From positions 62,001 through 126,000 of the forward strand of contig CAYZMG010000001.1 in NCBI GenBank assembly GCA_964479465.1: a stretch of 64,000 bases of DNA, read 5' to 3'. A program made the position numbers and the translations under genes. Position 1 is the stretch's first letter. Every line of letters starts with the position of its first letter. Below, piece after piece: positions 10,537 to 17,709 of this stretch. A model generated the notes under the pieces. That model saw only the letters and a program-made list of their open reading frames with translations, was not told the origin of the DNA and searched no databases. This stretch comes from CADCTB01 sp964479465. GTDB lineage: Bacteria > Actinomycetota > Acidimicrobiia > Acidimicrobiales > AC-14.

Positions 10537-10598
10537 GATGGTGGGGCCGACTGAGTTCCTGGCGGGGCGGAACCCAGGGTTGGACCGGCCCCACCATC
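10537..10598. other. Long inverted repeat in the purA/phosphatase intergenic region
   Basis: Twelve bases at 10537-10548 are perfectly complementary to 10587-10598, enclosing a 38-nt interior that has its own short complementary arms (GTTCC/GGAAC). It lies just upstream of the minus-strand phosphatase start and about 150 bp upstream of purA. It could be a structured 5' leader, an operator or a terminator; sequence alone does not decide. The rest of 10521-10747 holds no other feature I can support except a GAGGAGG ribosome site before purA. Confidence 0.4.
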
Positions 10599-10747
10599 TC
10601 CCTGTTGCGGCTTGGCGGGGTGCCGCAGACCATGTATCGGCGGCACCTCGAAAAGCTTGAGCGCGATCATGGGGAATCGAAGTGGAGGTCCTGGCGCGGA
10701 GCGATACACTTCGAGACCGCCCGTAGAACACATCGTGAGGAGGGCGC

Positions 10748-11926
10748 GTGCCCGGTACCGTGATCGTCGGCACCCAGTGGGGCGACGAGGGCAAGGGCAA
10801 GTTGACCGATCTGCTCACCAAGCAGATGCAGGTCGTTGTCCGCTACCAAGGCGGCCACAATGCCGGCCACCGAATCGTCGTCGAAGGGGAAGCATTCGCC
10901 CTGCAGCTCGTCCCGAGCGGCATCCTCTACCCGTGGGTCACCCCGGTGATCGGCAACGGGGTGGTGGTCGACCCCGCGGTGCTGGTGGAGGAGGTCGACG
11001 GGCTCGAGGCCCGGGGCGTCGACTGCGCCCGCCTCAAGGTGAGCGGCAACGCCCACCTGATCATGCCGTACCACGCCGAGCTCGACCGCCTCACCGAGCG
11101 CAAGCTGGGCAAGAACAGCCTGGGCACGACCAAGCGGGGGATCGGGCCGGCGTACGCCGACAAGGCGGCCCGGGTCGGCCTGCGGGTCCAGGATCTGCTC
11201 GACCCGAAGATCTTCCGGGAGAAGCTGGAGGTCGTCCTCAAAGAGAAGAACCTGATCCTGGCCAAGATCCACAACCGGCTGCCCCTTTCGGCCGACGACA
11301 TCTGCGACCTGTACCTGGGCGACCTGCGGACCAGAATCGAGCCGATGATCGCCGACTCTGTCGGGCTGGTCCACGACGCCCTCGAGGAGGGCGCCAACGT
11401 GCTCTTCGAAGGCGCCCAGGCCACGTTCCTCGACCTCGACCACGGCACCTATCCGTTCGTCACCTCGTCGAACCCGGTGGCCGGCGGGGCGCTCATCGGC
11501 GCCGGCGTGGGTCCCATGCACATCCAGAAGGTCATCGGCGTGGCCAAGGCCTACATCACCCGGGTGGGCGCCGGCCCCTTCCCCACCGAGCTGTTCGACG
11601 AGAACGGCGACGCCCTGGTCGACCGGGGCCACGAATACGGCACCAACACCGGCCGGCGCCGGCGCCCGGGCTGGTTCGACGCCGTCATGGTCCGCCAGGC
11701 CGTCCGCCTGAACTCCCTCACCGAGCTGGCCGTGACCAAGCTCGACATCCTCGACGCCTTCGACACCCTGAAGGTGTGCGTGGCCTACGAGGCCGACGGC
11801 GAGAAGTTCCTGCACCCGCCGTACCACCAATCGGTGCTGCACAAGGTGAAGCCGGTCTACGAGGAGCTGCCCGGCTGGAACACAGATCTCACCAGCGCCA
11901 CCACCCTCGACGACCTGCCGGCCTAG
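10748..11926 (+). CDS. purA: Adenylosuccinate synthetase, main reading frame (interrupted by in-frame stops near the C-terminus)
   Basis: Joins IMP and aspartate using GTP, the first step from IMP to AMP. Starts at a GTG preceded by GAGGAGG. Recognisable are the P-loop GDEGKGK with catalytic Asp and Lys, GHNAGH, GPAYADKAARVGLR, FEGAQATFLDLDHGTYPFVTSSN and RRRRPGWFD. The frame stops with TAG at 11924 after 392 residues, while family members have about 430. The missing end is present downstream in the same frame after a second stop (TAA, 11936-11938). That end carries the VGPGREQ motif that in this family contacts the guanine base of GTP, so the 392-residue product may be inactive. Confidence 0.85.
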   Translation: MPGTVIVGTQWGDEGKGKLTDLLTKQMQVVVRYQGGHNAGHRIVVEGEAFALQLVPSGILYPWVTPVIGNGVVVDPAVLVEEVDGLEARGVDCARLKVSGNAHLIMPYHAELDRLTERKLGKNSLGTTKRGIGPAYADKAARVGLRVQDLLDPKIFREKLEVVLKEKNLILAKIHNRLPLSADDICDLYLGDLRTRIEPMIADSVGLVHDALEEGANVLFEGAQATFLDLDHGTYPFVTSSNPVAGGALIGAGVGPMHIQKVIGVAKAYITRVGAGPFPTELFDENGDALVDRGHEYGTNTGRRRRPGWFDAVMVRQAVRLNSLTELAVTKLDILDAFDTLKVCVAYEADGEKFLHPPYHQSVLHKVKPVYEELPGWNTDLTSATTLDDLPA

Positions 11927-12133
11927 GCCAAGATCTAACTTCATTTCCTGTCTGACGCCTCCGGGCTGCCGGTGGGGCTGGTCGGCGTGGGGCCGGGCCG
12001 GGAGCAATTCGTCCAGTTCACCGATCCGTCGGTCATCTACGCCACCGACGATGACGACGACGACGATGACGATGACGACGACTGGGATCCGCAGGACACC
12101 GGCAGCGTCGGCCCCGGCATCCTCGTCATTTAG
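11927..12133 (+). pseudogene. purA: In-frame C-terminal continuation of purA beyond two stop codons
   Basis: Reading on in the purA frame past TAG (11924-11926) gives A-K-I, a TAA (11936-11938), then LHFLSDASGLPVGLVGVG and PGREQFVQF, the conserved PurA C-terminus. A 12-residue Asp run and a short tail end at a TAG (12131-12133) that directly abuts the purD GTG. Single-base changes (TAG from GAG, TAA from TAC or TAT) would restore an unbroken 461-residue protein with the expected E-A-K-I-Y-L pattern. Either purA is a recent pseudogene, the assembly has two errors, or the stops are read through. Confidence 0.8.
12047..12082 (+). repeat. GAY trinucleotide repeat coding for twelve aspartates
   Basis: Twelve consecutive GAC/GAT codons in the purA continuation frame. 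An acidic tail after the GTP-binding end is not part of the standard PurA fold. The mix of GAC and GAT shows that it is not a fresh slippage product. Confidence 0.85.
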
Positions 12134-13369
12134 GTGAGGGTCTGCGTCGTCGGTTCCGGCGCCCGTGAGCACGCGCTCGCCGTCGCCCTCGGGCGAAACG
12201 CCGAGGTCGTCGTCACGCCCGGCAACGCCGGCATCCCCGGCTCGGTCGCCCAGCCCCCGGAGGAGGTCGACGCCGACCTCTTCGTGATCGGCCCGGAGAC
12301 GCCGCTGGTCGAGGGCCTGGCCGACTACCTCCGCGGCGCCGGCCACCTGGTGTTCGGACCTGGCTCCGACGGCGCCCGCCTGGAGGGTTCCAAGGCCTGG
12401 ATGAAGCAGCTGCTCCGAGAGGCGAGCGTGCCCACCGCCCGCTACGCCGCCTTCACCGAGGTGGAGCCGGCGCTGGCCTTCCTGGGCGACCTCCCCGGTC
12501 CGTTCGTGGTGAAGACCGACGGCCTGGCCGCCGGCAAGGGGGTGCTCGTCACCGAGTCCTTCGAGGACGCCGCCGCCGACGTGCGCGCCAAGCTGTCGGG
12601 CCAGGCGTTCGGCGACGCCGGCCGGCGGGTGGTGATCGAGGAGTACCTCGACGGCCCCGAGCTCTCGCTCCTCTGCATCTGCGACGGGCAGCGAGCGGTG
12701 GCCCTGGCGCCGGCCCAGGACTTCAAGCGCTTGGCCGACGCTGACGCCGGCCCCAATACCGGCGGCATGGGTGCCTACTCGCCGGTCCCCCTGGCCGGCC
12801 AGGACGTGGTCGACGAGGTGCTGGAGCGGGCGGTGCACCCGACCCTCACCGCTCTCCAGGCCCGGGGGATCGACTACCGCGGCGTCCTCTACGCCGGCAT
12901 CATGCTCACCTCCCAGGGGCCGAAGGTGCTGGAGTACAACGTCCGCTTCGGCGACCCCGAGGCCCAGGTCGTCCTCCCCCGCTACGCCGGCAACCTGTCC
13001 GAGCTGCTGGAGGAGGCGGCTTCGGGCCGCCTGGAGAGCCAGCCTCAGTTCGACGACCGCGCCGCCGTCACCGTCGTGCTCGCCACCGAGGGCTATCCCC
13101 TGCACCCCCGCACCGGCGACGTGATCGATGGCCTGGACGCGGCCGACGCCCTCGACGACGTGCTGGTGTTCCGCGCCGGCGTCGCCCTCGACGGCGCCGG
13201 CCGCCTCGTCACCGCCGGCGGCCGGGTGCTGGCCGTCACCGGCATGGGCGGCGACCTCGCCGCCGCCCGCGCCACCGCCTACGACGCCGTGGCCCGCATC
13301 TCCTGGTCCGGAATGCAGTACCGCACCGACATCGCCGCCGGCGCCGTCGTCATGGAAGGAACCCGATGA
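12134..13369 (+). CDS. purD: Phosphoribosylamine-glycine ligase (GAR synthetase)
   Basis: 411 residues, GTG start directly abutting the end of the purA frame. Makes glycinamide ribonucleotide from phosphoribosylamine, glycine and ATP in the second step of purine synthesis. ATP-grasp enzyme: N-domain VVGSGAREHALA, ATP-binding segment PFVVKTDGLAAGKGVLV, GRRVVIEEYLDGPELSLL, the metal-binding region GPNTGGMGAYSP and VLEYNVRFGDPEAQVVLP. The length is slightly below the usual 420-430. The stop TGA overlaps an ATG that looks like the ancestral purE start (see the tandem repeat here). Confidence 0.95.
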   Translation: MRVCVVGSGAREHALAVALGRNAEVVVTPGNAGIPGSVAQPPEEVDADLFVIGPETPLVEGLADYLRGAGHLVFGPGSDGARLEGSKAWMKQLLREASVPTARYAAFTEVEPALAFLGDLPGPFVVKTDGLAAGKGVLVTESFEDAAADVRAKLSGQAFGDAGRRVVIEEYLDGPELSLLCICDGQRAVALAPAQDFKRLADADAGPNTGGMGAYSPVPLAGQDVVDEVLERAVHPTLTALQARGIDYRGVLYAGIMLTSQGPKVLEYNVRFGDPEAQVVLPRYAGNLSELLEEAASGRLESQPQFDDRAAVTVVLATEGYPLHPRTGDVIDGLDAADALDDVLVFRAGVALDGAGRLVTAGGRVLAVTGMGGDLAAARATAYDAVARISWSGMQYRTDIAAGAVVMEGTR

Positions 13370-13400
13370 AAGTCCCGTGCTCATGAAAGTCGCGGTGCTG
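13366..13400 (+). repeat. 17-bp imperfect tandem duplication at the purE start
   Basis: The ATGAAAGTC unit with the following bases occurs at 13366-13382 and again from 13383. The first ATG overlaps the purD stop (ATGA), the usual coupling in this cluster, but it is out of frame with purE because the unit is 17 bp. The second ATG is in frame. Confidence 0.75.
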
Positions 13401-13823
13401 ATGGGCTCGCCCAACGACCAGCCCAAGATGGCGCCGGCCACCGCCACGCTGGCCGAGTTCGGCCTCGAGGCCGACGAGCGGGTGATGAGCGCCCATCGCA
13501 CGCCGGCCGCCGTCGCCGAGTTCGCGACGACGGCCCGCCAGAACGGCTACGCGGCCGTCATCTGCGGTGCCGGCATGGCCGCCCACCTGGCCGGCGCCGT
13601 GGCCGCCAACACCACCCTGCCCGTCGTGGGCGTGCCGCTCTCCGGCGGCGCCCTCAACGGGGTCGACGCCCTCTACGCCACCGTCCAGATGCCGAGGGGC
13701 ATCCCGGTCGCCACCGTCGCCATTGACGGGGCCATGAACGCCGCCCTCCTCGTGGTCCAGATGCTGGCCATCACCGACGCCGGCCTGGCCCGCAAGCTCG
13801 ACGAGCGCCGCGCATCTTCGTGA
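13383..13823 (+). CDS. purE: N5-carboxyaminoimidazole ribonucleotide mutase
   Basis: 146 residues. Converts N5-CAIR to CAIR (class I PurE). The motifs MGSPNDQPKM, SAHRTP and ICGAGMAAHLAG form the CO2-transfer active site, followed by PLSGGALNGVDALYATVQMP and GIPVATVAIDGAMNAA. I start at ATG 13383; a GTG at 13377 is in frame and would add two residues. No purK is in the window. The stop overlaps the purB GTG (GTGA). Confidence 0.92.
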   Translation: MKVAVLMGSPNDQPKMAPATATLAEFGLEADERVMSAHRTPAAVAEFATTARQNGYAAVICGAGMAAHLAGAVAANTTLPVVGVPLSGGALNGVDALYATVQMPRGIPVATVAIDGAMNAALLVVQMLAITDAGLARKLDERRASS

Positions 13824-15241
13824 GCATCCCCGACGTCCTGGCGTCGCGCTACGCCTCCTCCGGCATGGTGGGGCTGTGGTCGCCGGCCCACAAGGTCGTG
13901 CTCGAGCGCCGGCTCTGGGTCGCGGTCCTCCGCGCCCAAAAAGAGCTCGGGGTCGGCGTCCCCGAGGGGGTGATCGAGGCCTACGAGGCGGTCGTCGACG
14001 ACGTCGATCTGGTGTCGATCGAAGCCCGGGAGCGGGTCACCCGCCACGACGTCAAGGCGCGTATCGAGGAGTTCTGCGCTCTCGCCGGCCACGAGCACAT
14101 CCATAAAGCGATGACGTCGCGCGACGTCACCGAGAACGTCGAGCAGCTCCAGATCCGCCGGTCGCTGGAGCTCGTGCACGACCGGATGGTGGCCGCAACC
14201 GCCCGCCTCGGCCGCCTGGCCGCCGAACACGCCGGCCTCGTCATGGTCGGCCGCTCCCACAACGTCGCCGCCCAGGCCACCACCCTCGGCAAGCGCTTCG
14301 CCAGCGCCGGTGAGGAGCTGCTCGTCGCCCTGGCGCGGGTCGACGAGCTGCTGGCCCGCTACCCGCTGCGAGGCATCAGCGGTCCCATGGGCACGGCGCA
14401 GGACCAGCTCGACCTCCTGGGCGGCGACGCGGGCAAGCTGGCCACCCTCCAGCACGCGGTCGCCGGCTATCTCGGGTTCGACCGGGCCGTCGGCTCCACC
14501 GGCCAGATCTACCCCCGCTCCTTCGACCTCGACGTGGTCTCCGCCCTCGTGCAGGCCGCCGCCGCGCCGTCCTCGCTGGCCACCACCATCCGCCTGATGG
14601 CCGGCCACGAGCTCGTCACCGAGGGCTTTGCCGCCGGCCAGGTCGGCTCCTCGGCCATGCCCCACAAGATGAACGCCCGCACCTGCGAGCGCATTTGCGG
14701 CCTGACCGTGGTGCTCTCCGGCCATCTGGCCATGGTGACGGGCATGAGCGGGCACCAGTGGAACGAGGGCGACGTATCGGACTCTGTCGTCCGCCGGGTG
14801 GCCCTGCCCGGTGCCTTCTTCGCCATCGACGGCCTTTACCAGAGCTTCCTCACAGTGCTCGACGAGCTGGCGCCGTTCCCGGCCGTCATCGAGCGGGAAC
14901 TGGCGAGGGACCTGCCGTTCCTGGCCACCACCAAGATCCTGCTCGCCGCCCAGCGGGCCGGCGTGGGCCGGGAGCAGGCGCACGGGATCATCAAGGAGCA
15001 CGCCGTGGCCGCGGCACTGGCCCGGCGGGAAAAGGCCGCCGGCGACGACGACCTCCTGCAGCGCCTGGCCGCCGACGACCGCCTCCGCCTCACCAGCGAG
15101 GATCTGGAGGCGACGGTCGCCGACCCCATCACCTTCACCGGCGCCGCCGCCGACCAGGTGGCGGCGTTCGTCCGCAAGACCGAGCGGCTGGCCGAGCACT
15201 ACCCCAGGGCCGCCAGTTACCGGCCGGAGCCCATTCTGTGA
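13820..15241 (+). CDS. purB: Adenylosuccinate lyase
   Basis: 473 residues, GTG start overlapping the purE stop. Fumarase/aspartase-superfamily homotetramer that releases fumarate from SAICAR and from adenylosuccinate, so it serves both IMP and AMP synthesis. Motifs: TRHDVKARIEEF, KAMTSRDVTEN, GRSHNVAAQATTLGKR and the signature loop GSSAMPHKMNARTCER with catalytic Ser. The last 24 bases including the stop are repeated, with one mismatch, at 15376-15399, on the far side of a hairpin element. Confidence 0.95.
   Translation: MSIPDVLASRYASSGMVGLWSPAHKVVLERRLWVAVLRAQKELGVGVPEGVIEAYEAVVDDVDLVSIEARERVTRHDVKARIEEFCALAGHEHIHKAMTSRDVTENVEQLQIRRSLELVHDRMVAATARLGRLAAEHAGLVMVGRSHNVAAQATTLGKRFASAGEELLVALARVDELLARYPLRGISGPMGTAQDQLDLLGGDAGKLATLQHAVAGYLGFDRAVGSTGQIYPRSFDLDVVSALVQAAAAPSSLATTIRLMAGHELVTEGFAAGQVGSSAMPHKMNARTCERICGLTVVLSGHLAMVTGMSGHQWNEGDVSDSVVRRVALPGAFFAIDGLYQSFLTVLDELAPFPAVIERELARDLPFLATTKILLAAQRAGVGREQAHGIIKEHAVAAALARREKAAGDDDLLQRLAADDRLRLTSEDLEATVADPITFTGAAADQVAAFVRKTERLAEHYPRAASYRPEPIL
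15218..15241 (+). repeat. Direct repeat, left copy (3' end of purB including stop)
   Basis: 24 bases that match 15376-15399 with one mismatch. This copy codes for the last residues of PurB (YRPEPIL) and its TGA. The second copy lies 158 bp downstream in another frame and encodes nothing obvious. Confidence 0.9.
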
Positions 15242-15375
15242 GTATCGCCTCGCAAGCGAAGCTTGCTCGGCGAGGTAATCGCGCTCCAGCCGCCCGGCCG
15301 AGCCGGGCGGCCTCCGCCATCTCCTTCTACCGGCAGCCGTGGTGGCCGGCTGCGCCGGCGTGGGCGTCCGCCGGA
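15242..15375 (+). mobile_element. Multi-hairpin palindromic repeat element, copy 1
   Basis: 134 bp between the two direct repeats. The first 33 bp match copy 2 (from 16253) at 28 positions, and both copies share a GCCGGC-TNC-GCCGGC block. Hairpins with 3-nt loops: 15252-15266 (GCAAGC/GCTTGC, loop GAA), 15290-15310 (9-bp stem, loop CGA) and 15345-15359. In copy 2 the first stem is GCAACC/GGTTGC, a compensating pair change. No transposase is encoded here, so this would be a non-autonomous element. A structured intercistronic RNA is the alternative. Confidence 0.6.
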
Positions 15376-15399
15376 TACCAGCCGGAGCCCATTCTGTGA
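15376..15399 (+). repeat. Direct repeat, right copy of the purB 3' end
   Basis: Second copy of the 24-bp segment 15218-15241 (one mismatch). It looks like a target-site duplication left by insertion of the hairpin element, after which 16 bp lead to the purC GTG. Confidence 0.85.
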
Positions 15400-15415
15400 T
15401 TGGTAGGTTGCCCCG

Positions 15416-16252
15416 GTGAACCTCCTCTACTCGGGCAAGGTCCGGGACATCTACGACGCCGGCGACGACCGCCTGCTGATGGTCACGTCCGACCGCATCT
15501 CCGCCTTCGACGTGGTCCTCGACCAGCCCATCCCCTACAAGGGCCGGGTCCTTACCGCCCTCACCGCCTTTTGGCTGGACCAGATGGACGACATCGTGCC
15601 CAACCACCTGATCTCCGTCGACGGGGCGTCGATGCTGGTGCGCAAGGCAGAGATGCTGCCCATCGAGTGCATCGTCCGGGGCTACCTCTCCGGTTCGGCG
15701 TGGAAGGAGTACTCGGAGAAAAGCACCGTCCACGGCATGCCCCTCCCGCCCGGGCTCCGTCAGTCCGAGCAGCTCCCCGACCCCATCTTCACGCCGTCCA
15801 CCAAGGCGGCGGTGGGGGATCACGACGAGAACATCTCCTTCGACCAGGCGGCAGAGATCGTGGGCAAGGAGGTCGCGGCCGAGGCGGGGGCCATCAGCCT
15901 GCGGGTCTACGAACGGGCGGCGGCCCGGGCGGCGGCCGCCGGGATCATCATCGCCGACACCAAGTTCGAGCTGGGCTGGATCGACGGCCGCCTTGCCCTT
16001 TGCGACGAGGTCCTCACGCCCGACTCGTCGCGGTTCTGGGAGATGTCGGCCTGGCAGCCGGGCACCACGCCCCCCTCGTTCGACAAGCAGCCGGTACGAG
16101 ACTGGTTGGAGGCCCAGGACTGGGACAAGCGCCCGCCGGCGCCGGCGCTGCCCCCCGAAGTGGTGGAGGCGACGTCGGAGCGGTACGTGTCCGCCTACGA
16201 GCGTCTTACCGGGAGACGCTTCGACCGGTCGGCAGCCGGCGTGGCAAGGTGA
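15416..16252 (+). CDS. purC: Phosphoribosylaminoimidazole-succinocarboxamide synthase (SAICAR synthetase)
   Basis: 278 residues, GTG start. Condenses CAIR with aspartate using ATP. Motifs: GKVRDIYDAGDDRLLMVTSD, RISAFDVV, the conserved IECIVRGYLSGSAWKEY, IIIADTKFELGWIDG and DEVLTPDSSRFW. The 13 bases ending in the stop codon are repeated at 16350-16362 beyond a second copy of the hairpin element. Confidence 0.95.
   Translation: MNLLYSGKVRDIYDAGDDRLLMVTSDRISAFDVVLDQPIPYKGRVLTALTAFWLDQMDDIVPNHLISVDGASMLVRKAEMLPIECIVRGYLSGSAWKEYSEKSTVHGMPLPPGLRQSEQLPDPIFTPSTKAAVGDHDENISFDQAAEIVGKEVAAEAGAISLRVYERAAARAAAAGIIIADTKFELGWIDGRLALCDEVLTPDSSRFWEMSAWQPGTTPPSFDKQPVRDWLEAQDWDKRPPAPALPPEVVEATSERYVSAYERLTGRRFDRSAAGVAR
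16240..16252 (+). repeat. Direct repeat, left copy (3' end of purC including stop)
   Basis: Thirteen bases CGTGGCAAGGTGA, identical to 16350-16362. This copy holds the last codons and TGA of purC. Same arrangement as at purB but with a shorter repeat. Confidence 0.85.
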
Positions 16253-16349
16253 ATTTCGCCTCGCAACCGAAGGTTGCTCGCCGAGTAGGGGCCGGCTCCG
16301 CCGGCGTGGGCGGCCACCGACTGTTCTCATTGTCCGGTGGTCGACCATC
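16253..16349 (+). mobile_element. Multi-hairpin palindromic repeat element, copy 2
   Basis: 97 bp between the 13-bp direct repeats. Hairpins at 16263-16277 (GCAACC/GGTTGC, loop GAA) and 16291-16305 (GCCGGC/GCCGGC, loop TCC). The first hairpin starts 11 bases after the purC stop, exactly the offset seen after purB. Compared with copy 1 it lacks the 9-bp central hairpin. The changes within the first stem are paired, so the structure appears conserved. Confidence 0.6.
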
Positions 16350-16362
16350 CGTGGCAAGGTGA
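16350..16362 (+). repeat. Direct repeat, right copy of the purC 3' end
   Basis: Identical to 16240-16252. It ends 5 bp before the purS ATG and so also supplies the AAGGTGA that can act as the purS ribosome-binding site. Confidence 0.8.
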
Positions 16363-16367
16363 CGGCC

Positions 16368-16613
16368 ATGCGATTTCCGGTCCTCGTCGAGGTGCGGCTG
16401 CGGCCGGGCATCGCCGACCCCGCAGGTGCCACCATCCAGCGCGCCCTGCCCGCCCTGGGTTTCGACGGCGTGGCTGACGTGCGGGTGGGCAAGGCCATCC
16501 GCTTCACCGTCGAGGCCGCCGACGAGGACGCAGCCGCCAAGCTGGTCGACGCGCTGTGCGAGCGCATGTTGGCCAACCCGGTCATCGAGGACACCGAGGT
16601 CACCATCGGATGA
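16368..16613 (+). CDS. purS: Phosphoribosylformylglycinamidine synthase subunit PurS
   Basis: 81-residue small subunit that bridges PurL and PurQ in the three-part FGAM synthetase. Features: FPVLVEVRLRPGIADPAG, LGFDGVADVRVGKAIRFTVEA and CERMLANPVIEDTEV, all typical of PurS, with family-normal length. AAGGTGA lies just upstream of the ATG. The stop overlaps the purQ start by ATGA. Confidence 0.93.
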   Translation: MRFPVLVEVRLRPGIADPAGATIQRALPALGFDGVADVRVGKAIRFTVEAADEDAAAKLVDALCERMLANPVIEDTEVTIG

Positions 16614-17287
16614 CCACCGTCGGCGTCGTCGTCTTCCCCGGATCCAACTGCGAGCACGACGTGGTCGAAGCCCTGCAGGGCCTCGGCGCCGAGGCCACAC
16701 TGGTCTGGCACGGTGACCATTCCCTGGGCGACGTCGATGCCGTCGTGCTCCCGGGAGGATTCGCCCACGGCGACTATCTGCGCCCGGGCGCTATCGCCCG
16801 TTTCAGCCCGATCATGGCCCCGATTTCGGAGTTCGCCGCCGCCGGCGGTCCCGTCGTGGGCATCTGCAACGGTTTCCAGGTTCTCACCGAGGCGCATCTG
16901 CTTCCCGGGGCACTTCAGAAGAACGCCGGCTCCCGATTTGTGTGTGCGCCGGCGGAACTGATCGTCGCCAGCGCACAATCCGCTCTCACCTGCGCCACCG
17001 AGGTCGGCGAGGTACTACGGCTGCCGATCAACCACTTCGAGGGCAACTACACGTGTTCGCCCGAGACTCTCGCCGAATTGCAGGCCGAGGACCGCATCGT
17101 TCTCCGGTATGTGCAGAACCCGAACGGCTCGATGGACGACATTGCCGGCGTCTGCTCGGCAGGGCGGAACGTCGTCGGCCTCATGCCCCACCCCGAGCGG
17201 GCGTGCGATCCGCTGTTGGGCTCGGTGGACGGCCGCCGGCTCCTCGGGTCGTTGCTAGCGGCCGCTGGCAGCCGGGTGGCGGCTTAG
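16610..17287 (+). CDS. purQ: Phosphoribosylformylglycinamidine synthase subunit PurQ (glutaminase)
   Basis: 225-residue class I glutamine amidotransferase that feeds ammonia to PurL. Motifs: VVFPGSNCEHDVVEAL, LPGGFAHGDYLRPGA, nucleophile Cys in GICNGFQVL and the His/Glu pair in LMPHPERA. Translationally coupled to purS. The stop overlaps that of the minus-strand orf 17284-17709 by 3 bp. The 3' half appears somewhat less GC-rich than the rest of the cluster. Confidence 0.94.
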   Translation: MTTVGVVVFPGSNCEHDVVEALQGLGAEATLVWHGDHSLGDVDAVVLPGGFAHGDYLRPGAIARFSPIMAPISEFAAAGGPVVGICNGFQVLTEAHLLPGALQKNAGSRFVCAPAELIVASAQSALTCATEVGEVLRLPINHFEGNYTCSPETLAELQAEDRIVLRYVQNPNGSMDDIAGVCSAGRNVVGLMPHPERACDPLLGSVDGRRLLGSLLAAAGSRVAA

Positions 17288-17709
17288 TTCTCGCTGGCCC
17301 GTTTGATATTGGCCCGGCGCAGCACGGCCGGGTCGACGCCCATGGCCCGCCACGCCGCGTAGGTGATGCCCTTGCGAGCGCCATAGGGAGCGGCGGCGGC
17401 CACGAATTCGTCCTCGATCGCTCCCATATCGACCGAGTCGTCCGAACTTGCCAACTCGTTCGTCAGGTTCATTCGCTCCTGCATGAGGTGGAGCCGGGTG
17501 AGCGCATCAGCATCAGCCAGCCTCTCCTCGATGACCGCCAGTCGCTTCTGCACCGATTCCGGTGTGCGCTTGCGCCCTCGCTTGGGCTTGTGGGCCTCGA
17601 GCGCTTCCAGATAGCGACGTACGGCCCGTCCCTGCTCCCGGCCTTCCGCTAAAGCCGCCTTGTGGGAATCCGACATCGGAGAGCGATTTCTTTTCGTCTT
17701 TGCAGGCAT
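17284..17709 (-). CDS. Conserved actinobacterial-type basic protein of unknown function
   Basis: 141 residues from ATG 17709; an ATG at 17757 is possible but adds a leader that overlaps the purL 5' region. It is rich in Lys/Arg at the N-terminus (KTKRNRSPMSDSHKAAL), then a helical RRYLEALEAHKPKRGRKRTP and ESVQKRLAVIEERLADADAL, which looks like a DNA-binding AT-hook-like patch followed by a coiled coil. I recall similar proteins in actinobacteria but know of no function. It lies antisense to the operon between purQ and purL, and its GC content appears lower than its neighbours. Confidence 0.7.
   Translation of the reverse strand: MPAKTKRNRSPMSDSHKAALAEGREQGRAVRRYLEALEAHKPKRGRKRTPESVQKRLAVIEERLADADALTRLHLMQERMNLTNELASSDDSVDMGAIEDEFVAAAAPYGARKGITYAAWRAMGVDPAVLRRANIKRASEN

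Noticed and set aside
10748..12133. Genome-wide reassignment of TAG or TAA as sense codons
   Set aside because: Other genes end naturally at these codons, e.g. purF at TAG 22217-22219 and the orf at TAA 17286-17284, with downstream genes starting right after.
10667..13501. Open frame of 944 codons on the minus strand across purA-purD
   Set aside because: Antisense shadow of high-GC third codon positions; it covers two secure plus-strand enzymes and has no family motif.
15400..16362. Plus-strand frame of 320 codons overlapping purC that ends in the second direct repeat
   Set aside because: Out-of-frame shadow of purC; the shared ASQxKxARR-like stretch with the frame after purB comes from the hairpin repeat, not from a protein family.
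13673..16978. Open frame of 1101 codons on the minus strand across purB-purQ
   Set aside because: Shadow of the purine genes; low-complexity His/Gly/Asp-rich translation with no recognisable domain.
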